A stretch of 64,000 bases of DNA from Phyllobacterium endophyticum (GCF_003010935.1 NZ_PGGN01000001.1:806001-870000); one strand, 5' to 3'. Positions 37,878-48,379 are shown, numbered from the stretch's first letter. Notes: a model not told the origin generated them from the sequence alone. A program made the numbers and translations.

Positions 37878-38909
37878 TTGAACGCCACCGAAAAACTGAA
37901 ATCCGCTCCCTCGGGAGCGCCACACGGAGCTTCAGATCTGGCGCATATCGTACTGACATTCGACAATAACCGGCTGGCAAGTGCGCTGTTCGGTCAGTTC
38001 GATGAAAATCTCGCTCGCATCGAGCAAAAGTTGGGCGTCGACGTGCGTTCCAAAGGCAATCAGCTGGCGATCCGTGGCGAGCCTGGCGCAACGGAGCAGG
38101 CGCGTCGGGCGCTGGATCAACTCTACGAACAGTTGCAGAAGGGCCACGATATCTCCGTGTCAGACGTCGATGGCGCGTTGCGCATGGCAATCGCCGCCGA
38201 TGACCAGTTGACGCTCCCGACCATGGAGAACAAGAGCAAAATGGCAGCAGCCCAGATTTCGACCCGCAAGAAGACGATTTTTGCCCGCACGCCGACACAG
38301 GACGCTTACATGCGCGCGCTCGATCGCTCGGAAATGGTGTTCGGGGTCGGGCCAGCCGGTACCGGCAAGACCTATCTCGCGGTTGCCCACGCGGCAATGC
38401 TGCTGGAGAGGGGGCTCGTTGACCGGATCATCCTGTCACGTCCTGCCGTGGAAGCGGGCGAGCGGTTGGGTTTCCTGCCGGGCGACATGAAGGAAAAGGT
38501 CGATCCTTATCTGCGACCGCTCTACGACGCGCTTTATGATATGATGCCCGCCGACAAGGTAGAACGGGCAATCGCCGCCGGTGTCATCGAGATTGCGCCG
38601 CTGGCATTCATGCGCGGCCGTACGCTCGCTCACTCGGCTATCATTCTCGATGAGGCGCAGAATACAACTGCCATGCAGATGAAGATGTTTCTCACGCGTC
38701 TGGGCGAAAACGGCCGTATGATCATTACGGGTGATCCGAGCCAGATCGATCTGCCGCCGGGCCAAAAATCAGGTCTTGTCGAGGCACTCAAGATTCTCGA
38801 TGGCGTCAGCGGGATCGTCACGGTACGGTTTACGGACGTCGATGTTGTGCGGCACCCGCTCGTTGCCGCAATCGTCCGCGCCTATGACAAGGAAGGCGCC
38901 AAGCCCTGA
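37878..38909 (+). CDS. phoH: PhoH family ATPase
   Basis: A 343-residue PhoH-like protein with an N-terminal KH-like region, Walker A GPAGTGKT and Walker [12 protein letters not shown]. It is an ATPase linked to RNA metabolism and, beside ybeY, to rRNA maturation. The start is a TTG with AGGAG six bases upstream; no ATG fits better. ybeY follows 17 bp downstream. Confidence 0.93.
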   Translation: MNATEKLKSAPSGAPHGASDLAHIVLTFDNNRLASALFGQFDENLARIEQKLGVDVRSKGNQLAIRGEPGATEQARRALDQLYEQLQKGHDISVSDVDGALRMAIAADDQLTLPTMENKSKMAAAQISTRKKTIFARTPTQDAYMRALDRSEMVFGVGPAGTGKTYLAVAHAAMLLERGLVDRIILSRPAVEAGERLGFLPGDMKEKVDPYLRPLYDALYDMMPADKVERAIAAGVIEIAPLAFMRGRTLAHSAIILDEAQNTTAMQMKMFLTRLGENGRMIITGDPSQIDLPPGQKSGLVEALKILDGVSGIVTVRFTDVDVVRHPLVAAIVRAYDKEGAKP

Positions 38910-38926
38910 CGCTTGGCGGTGATGTC

Positions 38927-39424
38927 TTGATCGATATCGATATTCTCGTTGAGACCGATGGCTGGGACGATGAGCCTGTATTGCGCGACCTGGCGGCGAA
39001 GGCGATCGGCGCCGCCTGGAAAACGCTGAGTGGCGGCGAGCAGCCGGCAAGCGAACTAAGCCTTGTCTTCACCGATGATGCGACGATCAAGGAACTCAAC
39101 AATGACTGGCGCGACAAGGACAAGCCCACCAATGTCCTGTCGTTTCCCGCTTTTAACCTGAAGCCGGGGCAGCCCCCCGGTCCCATGCTTGGCGACATCG
39201 TCATTGCGCGCGAAACGGTGGTGCGGGAAGCGGCGGAAGAAGGCAAGCCCTTCAACCACCATCTCAGCCATCTTATCGTTCATGGTTTTCTGCATCTGCT
39301 CGGTTATGATCATCTGAGCGATGGGCAAGCCGAAGAGATGGAAGCACTTGAACGCAAGGCCCTTGAATATCTTGCCATCCCCGACCCATATGCGCTATCC
39401 GTCATTGACGACCAATTCGATTGA
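38927..39424 (+). CDS. ybeY: rRNA maturation RNase YbeY
   Basis: A 165-residue metalloprotein with the zinc-binding H-x3-H-x5-H motif in [11 protein letters not shown] and the [10 protein letters not shown] segment. It is an endoribonuclease involved in 16S rRNA 3' maturation and ribosome quality control. The TTG start follows GGTGATG. The order phoH-ybeY-corC-lnt is conserved in proteobacteria. Confidence 0.95.
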   Translation: MIDIDILVETDGWDDEPVLRDLAAKAIGAAWKTLSGGEQPASELSLVFTDDATIKELNNDWRDKDKPTNVLSFPAFNLKPGQPPGPMLGDIVIARETVVREAAEEGKPFNHHLSHLIVHGFLHLLGYDHLSDGQAEEMEALERKALEYLAIPDPYALSVIDDQFD

Positions 39425-39429
39425 GGACC

Positions 39430-40527
39430 ATGTCTGACACGTCGCACCAGAACGATTCTGCCGCCGCTCCCGCAAGGGGAATGTCGGGGCAGGAGAGTGA
39501 TGCCGAAGGGCAGAGTACTACCAGAGCGCAAGGATCAGAAAAGCGCTCGCTTCTTTCCGCCATATTCCCATTTCTGCGCGCCCGGCCCGGAACATCTCTC
39601 CGGGAGGACCTGGATGCAGCCCTGGCCGAAAGCCAGCATGGAGATACTGCGTTTTCGCCAGAAGAGCGCGCCATGCTGCACAACATCCTGCGCTTGCGGG
39701 AATTGCGGGTCGAAGACGTGATGATCCCGCGCTCGGATATAGAGGCGGTGGAAATTTCTACGACCCTCGGCGATCTTCTCGAGGTTTTCGAGGAGTCGGG
39801 TCATTCACGCATGCCGGTGTTTTCCGAAACACTCGACGACCCCCGGGGCATGGTTCACATTCGGGATGTTGTCAATCACATTACCAATATCTCGCGCGTC
39901 AAAGCCCCGCGCAGGAGCACAGCTCGCGCACCGAAGACGCCCGTCGCTGCGAAGTTCAACCTGTCCAATGTCGATCTCACAAAAACGATCTCCGACCTCA
40001 GTCTAATGCGACCGGTTCTCTTCGTGCCGCCATCGATGCTGGCCAACGATCTCATGGCCCGGATGCAGGCGCAGCGGATCCAGATTGCTCTCGTGATCGA
40101 TGAATATGGAGGAACCGACGGTCTGGTTTCACTGGAGGATATCGTCGAGATGGTCGTCGGCAATATCGAGGACGAGCATGATGACGACGAAGTAATGCTT
40201 GTCGAAGACCCCGAAGGCGTTTTCATCGCCGACGCCCGGGCCGATCTCGATGAGGTCTCGGAACGGATCGGAGCCGGATTCATCATCGGCGAGCATGGTG
40301 AGGATGTCGATACCGTTGGCGGGCTGATCTTCTCGATCCTCGGACGTATTCCCGTTCGCGGCGAGATGGTGCAGGCGGTGCCTGGCTATGAGTTCCACGT
40401 GCTGGAAGCAGACCCGCGCCGCATTCGCAAGGTACGCATCGTGCCTCTACGCCATGCAGAACGCCGTCAGCCTCGCACCGCCAGGCAGGAAGACATTGCG
40501 GATCGGCCGACGGACCACGCTGAATGA
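39430..40527 (+). CDS. corC: CBS-domain protein of the CorC/TlyC (hemolysin C-like) family
   Basis: A 365-residue soluble protein: a CBS pair at about 85-235 (VEDVMIPRSDIEAVE, VIDEYGGTDGLVSLEDIVE) and a C-terminal CorC_HlyC transporter-associated domain at about 255-340. Members are associated with Mg2+/Co2+ efflux in enterics. The function here is inferred from family. The N-terminal 40 residues are polar and of low complexity. It starts 5 bp after ybeY. Confidence 0.88.
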   Translation: MSDTSHQNDSAAAPARGMSGQESDAEGQSTTRAQGSEKRSLLSAIFPFLRARPGTSLREDLDAALAESQHGDTAFSPEERAMLHNILRLRELRVEDVMIPRSDIEAVEISTTLGDLLEVFEESGHSRMPVFSETLDDPRGMVHIRDVVNHITNISRVKAPRRSTARAPKTPVAAKFNLSNVDLTKTISDLSLMRPVLFVPPSMLANDLMARMQAQRIQIALVIDEYGGTDGLVSLEDIVEMVVGNIEDEHDDDEVMLVEDPEGVFIADARADLDEVSERIGAGFIIGEHGEDVDTVGGLIFSILGRIPVRGEMVQAVPGYEFHVLEADPRRIRKVRIVPLRHAERRQPRTARQEDIADRPTDHAE

Positions 40528-40591
40528 TCGTTTTTGGCCTGTTGTGCCCGTGACTGTCGAGGCGTCCCGAACTGCAAGAGAAGCCGGCGCA

Positions 40592-42178
40592 ATGCAGCGG
40601 GTGGCTGGCAGAATCATTCTCCTGTCGGGCTGGAAACGTATTGCGCTGGCGTTTCTTGGCGGTGCCCTCGCGAGCTTCGCGCTTCCACCGTATGATTTCT
40701 TTGCCGTCTGCTTCGTTTCGTTTCCAATCCTCGTTTGGCTGATCGATGGTGCAGTAGATAATGCTGGTGCGCGGCCAATCAGGCGCTTGTTGCCCGCGGC
40801 AATGATAGGTTGGTGGTTTGGGTTTGGATATTTCGCCTTTGGTCTATGGTGGATCGGCAATGCGCTCCTTGTTGACGCTGCGCATTTCGCCTGGGCGGTT
40901 CCATTCGCGATTCTCGGGCTACCCGCGGCGCTCGCAATTTTTTATGCTCTCGCGGCTGCGCTGGCCCGCTTGTTGTGGAGCGACGGCCTCGGGCGGATAT
41001 TCGCGCTGGCATTTGGCTTTGGCATCGCCGAATGGCTGAGATCGTTTGTTCTCACTGGATTTCCATGGAACGCCATAGGCTATGCGGCCATGCCTGTTCC
41101 GGTTCTGATGCAGTCGTCGGTCATTGTCGGGCTGCTGGCGATGAATGCTCTGGCCGTCATGGTATTTTCGATGCCCGCTCTTATCGTGGATCGACGCGGA
41201 TTAAAGGCGGGTGTATTTATCGTCCTCGTCCTCTTGTCTGCCCATGCTGGCTTCGGTTTCTACCGCCTGGGTTCAGCAAAAAGCGAAGTTGGGGGAACGC
41301 AAGTCCGCATCGTTCAGCCCTCGATAGCGCAAGATCTCAAATGGGACGCGGACTCGCGCCGGGGGATATTGGACAAATACCTCGCCATGACCGACTCGGA
41401 ACCGAAAGAGGGAACACCAAAACCTCAGCTGATAGTCTGGCCTGAAACCGCTGTTCCCTATATCCTGACCCAAACGCCGGAAGCCCTGAAAAGTATCGCC
41501 GATGTTCTGGCCGACGGTCAGGTACTACTGGCCGGTGCCATTCGGATGGAAGCGCCCGGCGGCAATGACGCTCCGCTTTATTATAACTCCATCTATGTGA
41601 TCGGCGCCGGTGGAGAAATCGCTGCCGCCGCAGACAAGGTGCATCTTGTTCCCTTTGGAGAGTACGTGCCGCTCGAGAGCGTCTTGCGCCGGCTTGGTGT
41701 CAGTGAAGTCGTCGAACTTCCAGGCGGATTTACCGCTGCTACAGTGAGACGCTCGCTTGACGTAATGGACAATCTTACAGCTTTGCCGCTCATTTGTTAC
41801 GAGGCAATTTTCCCTGCGGAAATGTCGTATCAAGGGCCCCGCGCCAACGTTATCGTCAATGTCACGAATGACGCGTGGTATGGAGATACGCCCGGACCTT
41901 ACCAACATTTCCGTCAGGCGCAGGTGCGCGCAGTCGAACAAGGACTGCCGCTTCTGCGGGCGGCTAATAACGGCATTTCCGCCGTGGTCGATCCTTATGG
42001 GCGAATCATCGACGCGTTGGCACTGAACGCTATTGGGGTGATAGATGTGGCTATTCCGAACAAAGTGGAACTGCCACTTGGCGAGTCTGTCCGCCGTTTT
42101 CAATTCTGGGTTGTTATTAGCATCATTCTGGTTGTAGCGCTGGCTTATTTCTTCCGCCACAGGGCAAGGGTTGGTTGA
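40592..42178 (+). CDS. lnt: apolipoprotein N-acyltransferase
   Basis: About 528 residues: six or more N-terminal membrane spans followed by a nitrilase-like domain with the catalytic triad Glu285 (VWPETAVP), Lys349 (DKVHLVPFGEYVP) and Cys402 (LICYEAIFP), ending in one more span. It adds the third acyl chain to lipoproteins. ATG 40592 is chosen because it lies after the corC stop and gives family length. In Sinorhizobium the orthologue is, as I recall, the acid-tolerance gene actA. Confidence 0.95.
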   Translation: MQRVAGRIILLSGWKRIALAFLGGALASFALPPYDFFAVCFVSFPILVWLIDGAVDNAGARPIRRLLPAAMIGWWFGFGYFAFGLWWIGNALLVDAAHFAWAVPFAILGLPAALAIFYALAAALARLLWSDGLGRIFALAFGFGIAEWLRSFVLTGFPWNAIGYAAMPVPVLMQSSVIVGLLAMNALAVMVFSMPALIVDRRGLKAGVFIVLVLLSAHAGFGFYRLGSAKSEVGGTQVRIVQPSIAQDLKWDADSRRGILDKYLAMTDSEPKEGTPKPQLIVWPETAVPYILTQTPEALKSIADVLADGQVLLAGAIRMEAPGGNDAPLYYNSIYVIGAGGEIAAAADKVHLVPFGEYVPLESVLRRLGVSEVVELPGGFTAATVRRSLDVMDNLTALPLICYEAIFPAEMSYQGPRANVIVNVTNDAWYGDTPGPYQHFRQAQVRAVEQGLPLLRAANNGISAVVDPYGRIIDALALNAIGVIDVAIPNKVELPLGESVRRFQFWVVISIILVVALAYFFRHRARVG

Positions 42179-42276
42179 CTTTTCCTGCGGCGCCCTATCG
42201 TATGAAGCCTTATTTGGCCCCTTGCTACATTGATGATAAATTCATTTCAGCTTCATTTCATATCAATGAGATTTTT

Positions 42277-42690
42277 ATGACTGATACTAATAAGAAAAGA
42301 CCAAACCCCGTAGACGTACACGTGGGTGCACGCATCAGGTTGCGACGCAACATGATTGGATTGAGTCAGGAAAAACTTGGCGAAAGTCTTGGAATAACAT
42401 TCCAGCAAATCCAGAAATACGAAAAGGGCATGAACCGCGTCGGTGCCAGCCGTCTTCAGGCGATCGGCAACATACTGAATGTACCTGTCACGTTTTTCTT
42501 TGATGACATGCCGGGGCAGTCGGACAAACCCAAGGGTTTCGAGGAGGAAAGTGAGACGACTTATGTTGTTGGCTTTCTCAACAGCTCCGAGGGTATCCAG
42601 CTTGCACGCGCATTTGCAAAAATTGGCGATGCCAAGGTCAGGCGGAAGATTCTCGACCTTGTCCGAACCCTCGGCCACGAAGACGAATAA
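42277..42690 (+). CDS. XRE-family helix-turn-helix regulator (PhrR-like)
   Basis: A 137-residue protein with an N-terminal HTH_3 domain (residues 12-70: GARIRLRRNMIGLSQEKLGE, GITFQQIQKYEKG) and a helical C-terminal part (SSEGIQLARAFAKI, VRRKILDLVRTL). The lnt-HTH-metK order is common in rhizobia, where the related PhrR is acid-induced and lies beside actA/lnt, as I recall. ATG 42277 with GAG six bases upstream is used. A terminator follows. Confidence 0.9.
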   Translation: MTDTNKKRPNPVDVHVGARIRLRRNMIGLSQEKLGESLGITFQQIQKYEKGMNRVGASRLQAIGNILNVPVTFFFDDMPGQSDKPKGFEEESETTYVVGFLNSSEGIQLARAFAKIGDAKVRRKILDLVRTLGHEDE

Positions 42691-42705
42691 GGCACACGAA
42701 CGTTA

Positions 42706-42729
42706 GAGGAGCGCAGGCGCTCCTTTTCT
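42706..42729 (+). terminator. terminator after the HTH regulator gene
   Basis: GGAGCG and CGCTCC form a 6-bp stem (extendable with G-C pairs) around four bases, followed by TTTTCT. It starts 18 bp after the stop codon and separates the lnt transcript from metK. Confidence 0.7.
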
Positions 42730-42748
42730 CGGCTGTGGAAAAATATTC

Positions 42749-42768
42749 TCAAACAGTCATTTGTTTGA
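42749..42768. promoter_or_regulatory. inverted repeat upstream of metK, candidate operator
   Basis: TCAAACA and TGTTTGA form a perfect 7-bp inverted repeat around six bases in the AT-rich gap between the terminator and metK. It could be a binding site for the adjacent HTH regulator or another dimeric regulator. I compared the gap with known SAM-binding leader classes as I remember them and saw no match. Confidence 0.4.
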
Positions 42769-42871
42769 AAATGAAAGCAATTGACTGATCCCCTGGACCT
42801 TGGCAAAGACTACGCTGCTCAATTCAGACTATGCTGGTCGAGCATTCGTTCGCTTTCAAGAGGGGTTCCCC

Positions 42872-44137
42872 GTGACACGCAGTTCTTATCTTTTTACCAG
42901 TGAATCCGTATCGGAAGGTCATCCAGACAAAGTCTGTGACCGCATTTCCGATGAAATCGTAGACATGATCTACAAAGAAGCAAGGAAAACGGGCGTAGAC
43001 CCGTGGACTGTGCGCATTGCCTGCGAAACGCTGGCGACCACCAACCGCGTCGTGATCGCCGGTGAAGTGCGTGTGCCTGACACATTGCTGAAGAAAGACA
43101 AGGACGGCGTCGTGTTGAAGGACGCCAAGGGACATCCCGTCATCAATCCCTCGCGCTTTCGGGCCGCTGCCCGACGCGCCATTCGCGACATCGGTTACGA
43201 ACAGGACGGATTCAACTGGAGGACGGCGAAGATCGATGTCCTTCTGCATCCGCAGTCGGCCGACATAGCTCAGGGCGTCGACAATGCCTCCGACCGCCAG
43301 GGCGAGGAAGGCGCTGGCGACCAGGGTATCATGTTTGGCTATGCCTGCCGTGAAACACCGGATCTCATGCCAGCTCCGATCTACTACTCACACAAGATCC
43401 TCGAACTCCTTGCTGCCGCCCGCCATAAAGGCGAGGGCGATGCCGGACGTCTCGGCCCGGATGCCAAGAGCCAGGTAACCGTCCGCTACATCGATGGCGT
43501 AGCGGCTGAAACCACGCAGATTGTGCTTTCGACGCAACATCTAGACGCGAGCTGGGACTCGAAGAAGGTCCGCAAAGTGGTCGAACCTTATATTCGCGAG
43601 GCTTTGGGAGATCTGAAGATTGCCGATGATTGCGTCTGGTACATCAATCCTACCGGCAAGTTCGTCATTGGCGGTCCTGATGGAGACGCAGGATTGACCG
43701 GCCGCAAGATCATCGTCGATACATATGGTGGCGCGGCTCCACATGGCGGCGGTGCATTCTCCGGCAAGGATACGACCAAGGTCGATCGTTCCGCCGCCTA
43801 TGCTGCCCGCTATCTCGCCAAGAACGTCGTCGCCGCCGGCTTTGCAGACCGCTGCACCATTCAGTTGGCCTATGCCATCGGCGTTGCCCAGCCATTGTCG
43901 GTCTATGTGGATCTGCATGGGACGGGAACGGTCAAGGAAGCTGCGGTTGAGGAAGCGCTGCGCAAAGTGATGGACCTGTCTCCGACCGGCATCCGCAAGC
44001 ACCTTGATCTGAACAAGCCGATCTATGCCAAGACGTCCGCCTATGGCCATTTTGGCCGCAAGCCCGGCCGCGATGGCTCATTCTCCTGGGAGAAGACCGA
44101 TCTGGCCAAGCAGTTGAAGTCAGCTTTGGCCGCTTGA
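42872..44137 (+). CDS. metK: S-adenosylmethionine synthetase
   Basis: A 421-residue MetK, slightly long as is usual in alphaproteobacteria. [20 protein letters not shown]-type [12 protein letters not shown] and [16 protein letters not shown] are the signature segments. It makes S-adenosylmethionine from methionine and ATP. The start is a GTG with GAGGGG upstream. trmB, a SAM-dependent enzyme, follows by 13 bp. Confidence 0.97.
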   Translation: MTRSSYLFTSESVSEGHPDKVCDRISDEIVDMIYKEARKTGVDPWTVRIACETLATTNRVVIAGEVRVPDTLLKKDKDGVVLKDAKGHPVINPSRFRAAARRAIRDIGYEQDGFNWRTAKIDVLLHPQSADIAQGVDNASDRQGEEGAGDQGIMFGYACRETPDLMPAPIYYSHKILELLAAARHKGEGDAGRLGPDAKSQVTVRYIDGVAAETTQIVLSTQHLDASWDSKKVRKVVEPYIREALGDLKIADDCVWYINPTGKFVIGGPDGDAGLTGRKIIVDTYGGAAPHGGGAFSGKDTTKVDRSAAYAARYLAKNVVAAGFADRCTIQLAYAIGVAQPLSVYVDLHGTGTVKEAAVEEALRKVMDLSPTGIRKHLDLNKPIYAKTSAYGHFGRKPGRDGSFSWEKTDLAKQLKSALAA

Positions 44138-44150
44138 GCGCTCATTTGCG

Positions 44151-44855
44151 ATGCCGATGACCGAGGCAAGACGAGAGCGTTCGACGGAGGCATTCTTCGG
44201 CAGAAGAAGCGGTAAAGCGTTGCGGCCCTTGCAGCGCTCGATCCGCGATGAGCTCTTGCCACTCCTCAAGCTTGACATGGATTCCCCGGCACCGGGAGAC
44301 CTCCGCAGTCTGTTTTCTGCGGAGGTCGAGACAGTACGGATGGAAATTGGCTTCGGCGGCGGCGAACATCTCTTGCACGAGGCGCGGCGCTGCCCACAAT
44401 CCGGATTCATCGGCGTGGAACCATTCGTCAACAGCATGGCGAAGCTTGTCGTCGATCTACACGAAACGCCGCTGCAGAATATTCGTCTCCACGACGATGA
44501 TGCGACGCAAGTGCTGGATTGGTTGCCGGACGCTTCCCTGGACGGAATCGACCTCTTCTATCCCGACCCATGGCCGAAGAAGAAGCACTGGAAACGGCGC
44601 TTTGTCTGCCAGAAAAATCTCGACCGGTTCGCTCGGGTGCTGAAGGCCGGAAGTCCATTCCGGTTTGCGTCTGATATCGATACATACGTAAACTGGACGC
44701 TCCAGCACTGTTACGCACACGGCCAGTTTGAATGGCGCGCCGAAACCGCCGCCGATTGGCAAAAGCCATACGAAGCATGGCCGGGGACCCGGTACGAACA
44801 GAAGGCGCATCGCGAGGGCCGGATAGGCGCGTATCTCACTTTCATGAGGCGCTGA
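44151..44855 (+). CDS. trmB: tRNA (guanine-N7)-methyltransferase
   Basis: A 234-residue class I methyltransferase: [14 protein letters not shown] is the SAM loop, and [17 protein letters not shown] the TrmB signature. It makes m7G46 in the tRNA variable loop. It is probably co-transcribed with metK, which supplies its cofactor. Confidence 0.95.
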   Translation: MPMTEARRERSTEAFFGRRSGKALRPLQRSIRDELLPLLKLDMDSPAPGDLRSLFSAEVETVRMEIGFGGGEHLLHEARRCPQSGFIGVEPFVNSMAKLVVDLHETPLQNIRLHDDDATQVLDWLPDASLDGIDLFYPDPWPKKKHWKRRFVCQKNLDRFARVLKAGSPFRFASDIDTYVNWTLQHCYAHGQFEWRAETAADWQKPYEAWPGTRYEQKAHREGRIGAYLTFMRR

Positions 44856-45084
44856 TAGGGAACCTTACGAGAAAGGGCCTTTCATTTCGCGTGACAGCTT
44901 CCTGACAGTTTTCTAGTATCATCATCGACGATGAGGAGACGCTGGGAGGCTGTCCAACATATTGGTATCGTAGCAAGGCTTTGGCGGCTCGCCACTTGCG
45001 TCGCGTTATCCGAACCTTCCCGCGTTCTTCATATACCTATCAAGAACAGAGATGGCCGATGGCCGTCATGGGAGGGATTTCGGA

Positions 45085-46035
45085 ATGCGTAAGATGTTGC
45101 TTGCTTTTGCGGCCGCCGGGGCAATGGTTTTGTCCGGTCAGGCTCTCGGCGCCGACTACAAGATCATGGCTCCTGCTGCGCCAGGGGGTGGTTGGGATCA
45201 AACCGCGCGCACTATTCAGACTGCCCTGCAGGACGAAAAGATTTCTGGCAGCGTTCAGGTTGTGAACGTACCGGGTGCCGGCGGGACGATCGGCCTCGCT
45301 CAGTTCGCCAATTCCGCCAAGGGCGACCCGTCGCAACTGATGGTTGGCGGCTATGTTATGGTTGGCGCAATTTTGACGAATGCATCGCCGGTGACCCTGG
45401 ATCAGGTCACGCCCATCGCTCGTCTGACCGGAGAGTTTGAGGCGGTCGTGGTTCCTGCCGCATCGCCAATCAAGACGATGGCAGATCTGGTTGAAAAGCT
45501 GAAAGCTGATCCGGGTTCGGTCTCCTGGGCCGGTGGCTCGGCGGGTGGCACGGACCAGATCACCGCTGGTTTGATCGCCAAAGCTGTTGGCGTAGATCCA
45601 ACCAAGGTAAACTATATCGCATTCTCAGGTGGCGGCGAAGCATTGGCGGCGATTCTCGGCGGACAGGTCTCTGTAGGAATATCCGGCTATGGCGAGTTTG
45701 AATCCCAGATCAAATCCGGCGCACTGCGCATCATCGGAATCTCAAGCGACACCAAGGTCGAAGGCATCGATGCGCCCACCTTCAAGGAAGGCGGCGTGGA
45801 CGTCGCAATTCAGAACTGGCGCATGGTTGCAGCACCTCCCGGTATCACCCCGGAACAGGAAGCCGCCATCAGTGCCGATATCGAAAAACTGGTGAAGTCA
45901 AAGTCGTGGCAAGAACAGCTGAAAGCCAAGGGATGGGCCGATACCTATCTTGCAGGCGACGCTTTCAAGGCTCAGCTGAAGAAGGATACTGATGCGACGG
46001 CGGCCATTCTGAAAGAAATCGGCCTTGTGAAATGA
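45085..46035 (+). CDS. tctC: tripartite tricarboxylate transporter substrate-binding protein (TctC/Bug family)
   Basis: A 316-residue periplasmic binding protein with a signal peptide (cleavage near residue 22, GQALGA) and a Bug-type fold: APGGGWDQTARTIQ near the N-terminus and GQVSVGISGYGEFE in the second lobe. It captures a carboxylate, often citrate or a related acid, for TctAB. GGGAGGG precedes the ATG. tctB follows with a 4 bp overlap. The 229 bp before the gene hold no other gene, but I could not fix a promoter. Confidence 0.9.
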   Translation: MRKMLLAFAAAGAMVLSGQALGADYKIMAPAAPGGGWDQTARTIQTALQDEKISGSVQVVNVPGAGGTIGLAQFANSAKGDPSQLMVGGYVMVGAILTNASPVTLDQVTPIARLTGEFEAVVVPAASPIKTMADLVEKLKADPGSVSWAGGSAGGTDQITAGLIAKAVGVDPTKVNYIAFSGGGEALAAILGGQVSVGISGYGEFESQIKSGALRIIGISSDTKVEGIDAPTFKEGGVDVAIQNWRMVAAPPGITPEQEAAISADIEKLVKSKSWQEQLKAKGWADTYLAGDAFKAQLKKDTDATAAILKEIGLVK

Positions 46036-46514
46036 CACACCAAACGCAAGCTCCCGAAGCGCGCCGCCCTGATCGGGCGGCGCTGGCCATTGCTGTTGCA
46101 ATCGCAATCGTTGCTGCGATCATCACCTACAGCACGGCCACTGCTACCGGAGGTAGCGCAACGCGGATTGGACCGTCGGTTTTCCCCTATACGATAGCCG
46201 GAGGTCTTTTTATCCTGGCAGTCTGGACCGCTTTTGAGGCGGTGCGTGGTGATTTTCCCGAACGCGAGGAACAGCAAGTGGGGCCCGTCATCTGGATTGT
46301 CGCGGGTCTCGTCGCACAGATGCTCCTGCTGCACATAACCGGGTTTGCTATTGCGACCGGTCTTCTATTTGCTGCCACCGCGCGTGGCTTCGGCAAGGGG
46401 CCGTTGTGGATGACCGTTCCTCTCGGCATTATTCTGTCATTCATAATTTGGGTCATCTTCGCCAAGGGACTGCAGTTGTCGCTCCCGGCTGGGCCGCTCG
46501 AACGTCTTATTTAA
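46032..46514 (+). CDS. tctB: tripartite tricarboxylate transporter small membrane subunit (TctB)
   Basis: A 160-residue protein with four hydrophobic spans (about 15-33, 48-66, 82-102 and 112-145), as in TctB. It is the small permease partner of TctA. Its start overlaps the tctC stop, and tctA begins 9 bp after its own stop, so the three genes are one operon. Confidence 0.88.
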   Translation: MTHQTQAPEARRPDRAALAIAVAIAIVAAIITYSTATATGGSATRIGPSVFPYTIAGGLFILAVWTAFEAVRGDFPEREEQQVGPVIWIVAGLVAQMLLLHITGFAIATGLLFAATARGFGKGPLWMTVPLGIILSFIIWVIFAKGLQLSLPAGPLERLI

Positions 46515-46523
46515 GGACCGGCT

Positions 46524-48041
46524 ATGGATAGTTTTACTCTTCTGGCGCATGGCTTTGCGGTGGCATTCGAGCCGTTCAATCTGCTCTACGCCCTTATTGG
46601 CGTAACGCTGGGAACGGCAGTCGGTGTTCTGCCTGGCATTGGACCAGCACTTACGGTGGCGTTGTTGCTACCGGTTACCTACAAGCTCGATCCTGCAGGC
46701 TCGCTTATCATGTTTGCCGGCATCTATTACGGCGGCATGTATGGCGGATCGACCACGTCGATTCTTTTGAATACGCCCGGAGAAAGCGCATCGATCGTCA
46801 CCGCGCTGGAGGGCAACAAGATGGCGCGCGCCGGAAGAGGCGGCCCCGCGCTGGCAACGGCTGCCATTGGCTCGTTCGTAGCAGGCGTCATCGCAACGAT
46901 GGCGCTGGCACTGATTGCCCCGGCGATCGTCAGGTTTGCGCTGTCCTTTGGTTCGGCAGAATATTTCGCGTTGATGATGCTGGCGTTCATGACCGTATCC
47001 GCGGCTTTTGGCGATTCGACCTTGCGCGGCCTGACTGCACTGTTCATCGGGCTTGCGCTCGGTCTCATCGGGGCGGATGGGTTGTCTGGACAGGTGCGCC
47101 TCGGGTTCGGCATCCCCGACCTGACCGATGGCATCGAGATTACCACTCTGGCCGTCGCACTGTTCGCGATTGGCGAAACGCTGAGCGTTGCGGCATCAAA
47201 AAGCCTGGGAGAAGACAAGATCGAGCCAGTAAAGGGTTCCGTCTGGATGAATCGGGAAGATTGGTCGCGCTCCTGGAAGCCATGGATTCGCGGAACATTC
47301 ATTGGCTTCCCGATTGGTGCCATGCCGGCAGGCGGTGCCGAGATCGGTACCTTCCTGTCCTATTCAGTGGAAAAGCAGTTATCCAAGAAACCGGAGGAAT
47401 TTGGCCATGGTGCGATTGAAGGCGTTGCAGGTCCCGAGGCCGCAAACAACGCCTCGGCGGCGGGCACGCTTGTTCCCCTGCTGACACTTGGACTTCCGAC
47501 CAGCGCAACGGCGGCGATCATGCTTGCAGGCTTCCAGCAATTCGGCCTGCAGCCAGGTCCCCTGTTGTTTGCAACCAATCCTCAGCTCGTCTGGGGCCTG
47601 ATCGCAAGCTTGCTTGTCGCCAACTTCATGCTTCTGGTTCTAAATCTGCCGCTGGTGGGACTATGGGTCCGGCTCTTGTCAATCCCGAGACATTGGCTCT
47701 ATGCGGGCATTCTGGTCTTCGCGACGCTCGGCACCATCGGCGCCAACCCGTCGACCTTCGAGCTTGGCATGCTGTTGCTGTTTGGCCTGCTCGGGTATTT
47801 CCTGCGGCGCTTCGGCTATCCAATCGCACCGGTTGTGGTCGGACTGATCCTCGGGCCAATGGCAGAGATACATTTCCGCCGTGCACTGCAGATCAGCCAA
47901 GGCGATCTGACGGTTCTGGTCAGTTCACCAATTTCTGTGATTCTATTGCTGCTGGCCGTATGTGCCGTCGTCGTACCACTCGTCATGCGAGCACGTGGCA
48001 AAGGCAAGGTTCTGGCAGCCCTCGCGGCAAACGAAGACTGA
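46524..48041 (+). CDS. tctA: tripartite tricarboxylate transporter large membrane subunit (TctA)
   Basis: A 505-residue permease with about eleven spans and the TctA signatures [37 protein letters not shown] and [20 protein letters not shown]. It transports the TctC-bound acid using the ion gradient. No TctD/TctE two-component pair lies next to the operon, so its regulation is not visible here. A 12-bp inverted repeat follows the stop. Confidence 0.93.
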   Translation: MDSFTLLAHGFAVAFEPFNLLYALIGVTLGTAVGVLPGIGPALTVALLLPVTYKLDPAGSLIMFAGIYYGGMYGGSTTSILLNTPGESASIVTALEGNKMARAGRGGPALATAAIGSFVAGVIATMALALIAPAIVRFALSFGSAEYFALMMLAFMTVSAAFGDSTLRGLTALFIGLALGLIGADGLSGQVRLGFGIPDLTDGIEITTLAVALFAIGETLSVAASKSLGEDKIEPVKGSVWMNREDWSRSWKPWIRGTFIGFPIGAMPAGGAEIGTFLSYSVEKQLSKKPEEFGHGAIEGVAGPEAANNASAAGTLVPLLTLGLPTSATAAIMLAGFQQFGLQPGPLLFATNPQLVWGLIASLLVANFMLLVLNLPLVGLWVRLLSIPRHWLYAGILVFATLGTIGANPSTFELGMLLLFGLLGYFLRRFGYPIAPVVVGLILGPMAEIHFRRALQISQGDLTVLVSSPISVILLLLAVCAVVVPLVMRARGKGKVLAALAANED

Positions 48042-48051
48042 GGAATCAGCC

Positions 48052-48086
48052 ATCCATCAACCGAAGTCTAGCTCCGGTTGATGGAT
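48052..48086. terminator. 12-bp perfect inverted repeat between tctA and the convergent small gene
   Basis: ATCCATCAACCG and CGGTTGATGGAT pair perfectly around an eleven-base loop, starting 10 bp after the tctA stop. The right arm covers the last codons of the convergent small gene. There is no long T run, so if it terminates transcription it is a weak or protein-assisted bidirectional stop; mRNA end protection is an alternative. Confidence 0.55.
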
Positions 48087-48232
48087 TTGAACTGTACCGG
48101 ATCGATGCCGAGTGCACGCAGGTCCGAAGCTACTGGCTGATGACCAAGACGTGTTGCCTCGGCAACGGCGACGGCACTTCCGAACGCACGGAAAAAGCCG
48201 CTGATCCTTGAAAGCTTCTGGGCTTTTGACAT
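48068..48232 (-). CDS. small conserved-looking protein, unknown function
   Basis: A 54-residue protein (MSKAQKLSRISGFFRAFGSA, then a helical middle and ...LRALGIDPVQFKSI). ATG 48232 has AAGGA well placed upstream, better than the ATG at 48250. The LGID-x-x-x-F ending recalls a set of small rhizobial proteins. It is basic and probably cytoplasmic, without membrane spans. Function unknown; proposed as real because of the ribosome binding site and helical composition. Confidence 0.6.
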   Translation of the reverse strand: MSKAQKLSRISGFFRAFGSAVAVAEATRLGHQPVASDLRALGIDPVQFKSINRS

Positions 48233-48379
48233 TTTACTATCCTTTGGCAAATATTGCGCTGCAACATAAATAGGACGAAGTTGTCGATTGGATTAGGTTC
48301 AATAGTGCAGGGCAGCCATGCGAATTTGCATGCCGAACCTCGTCATTCGTAAACAAGTCGCAGAAATTCACGTCCGCGC

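Noticed and set aside
42691-42871. SAM-responsive riboswitch upstream of metK
   Set aside because: Only a terminator and a simple inverted repeat are visible; no pseudoknot arrangement like SAM-II or the SAM/SAH class could be traced by eye.
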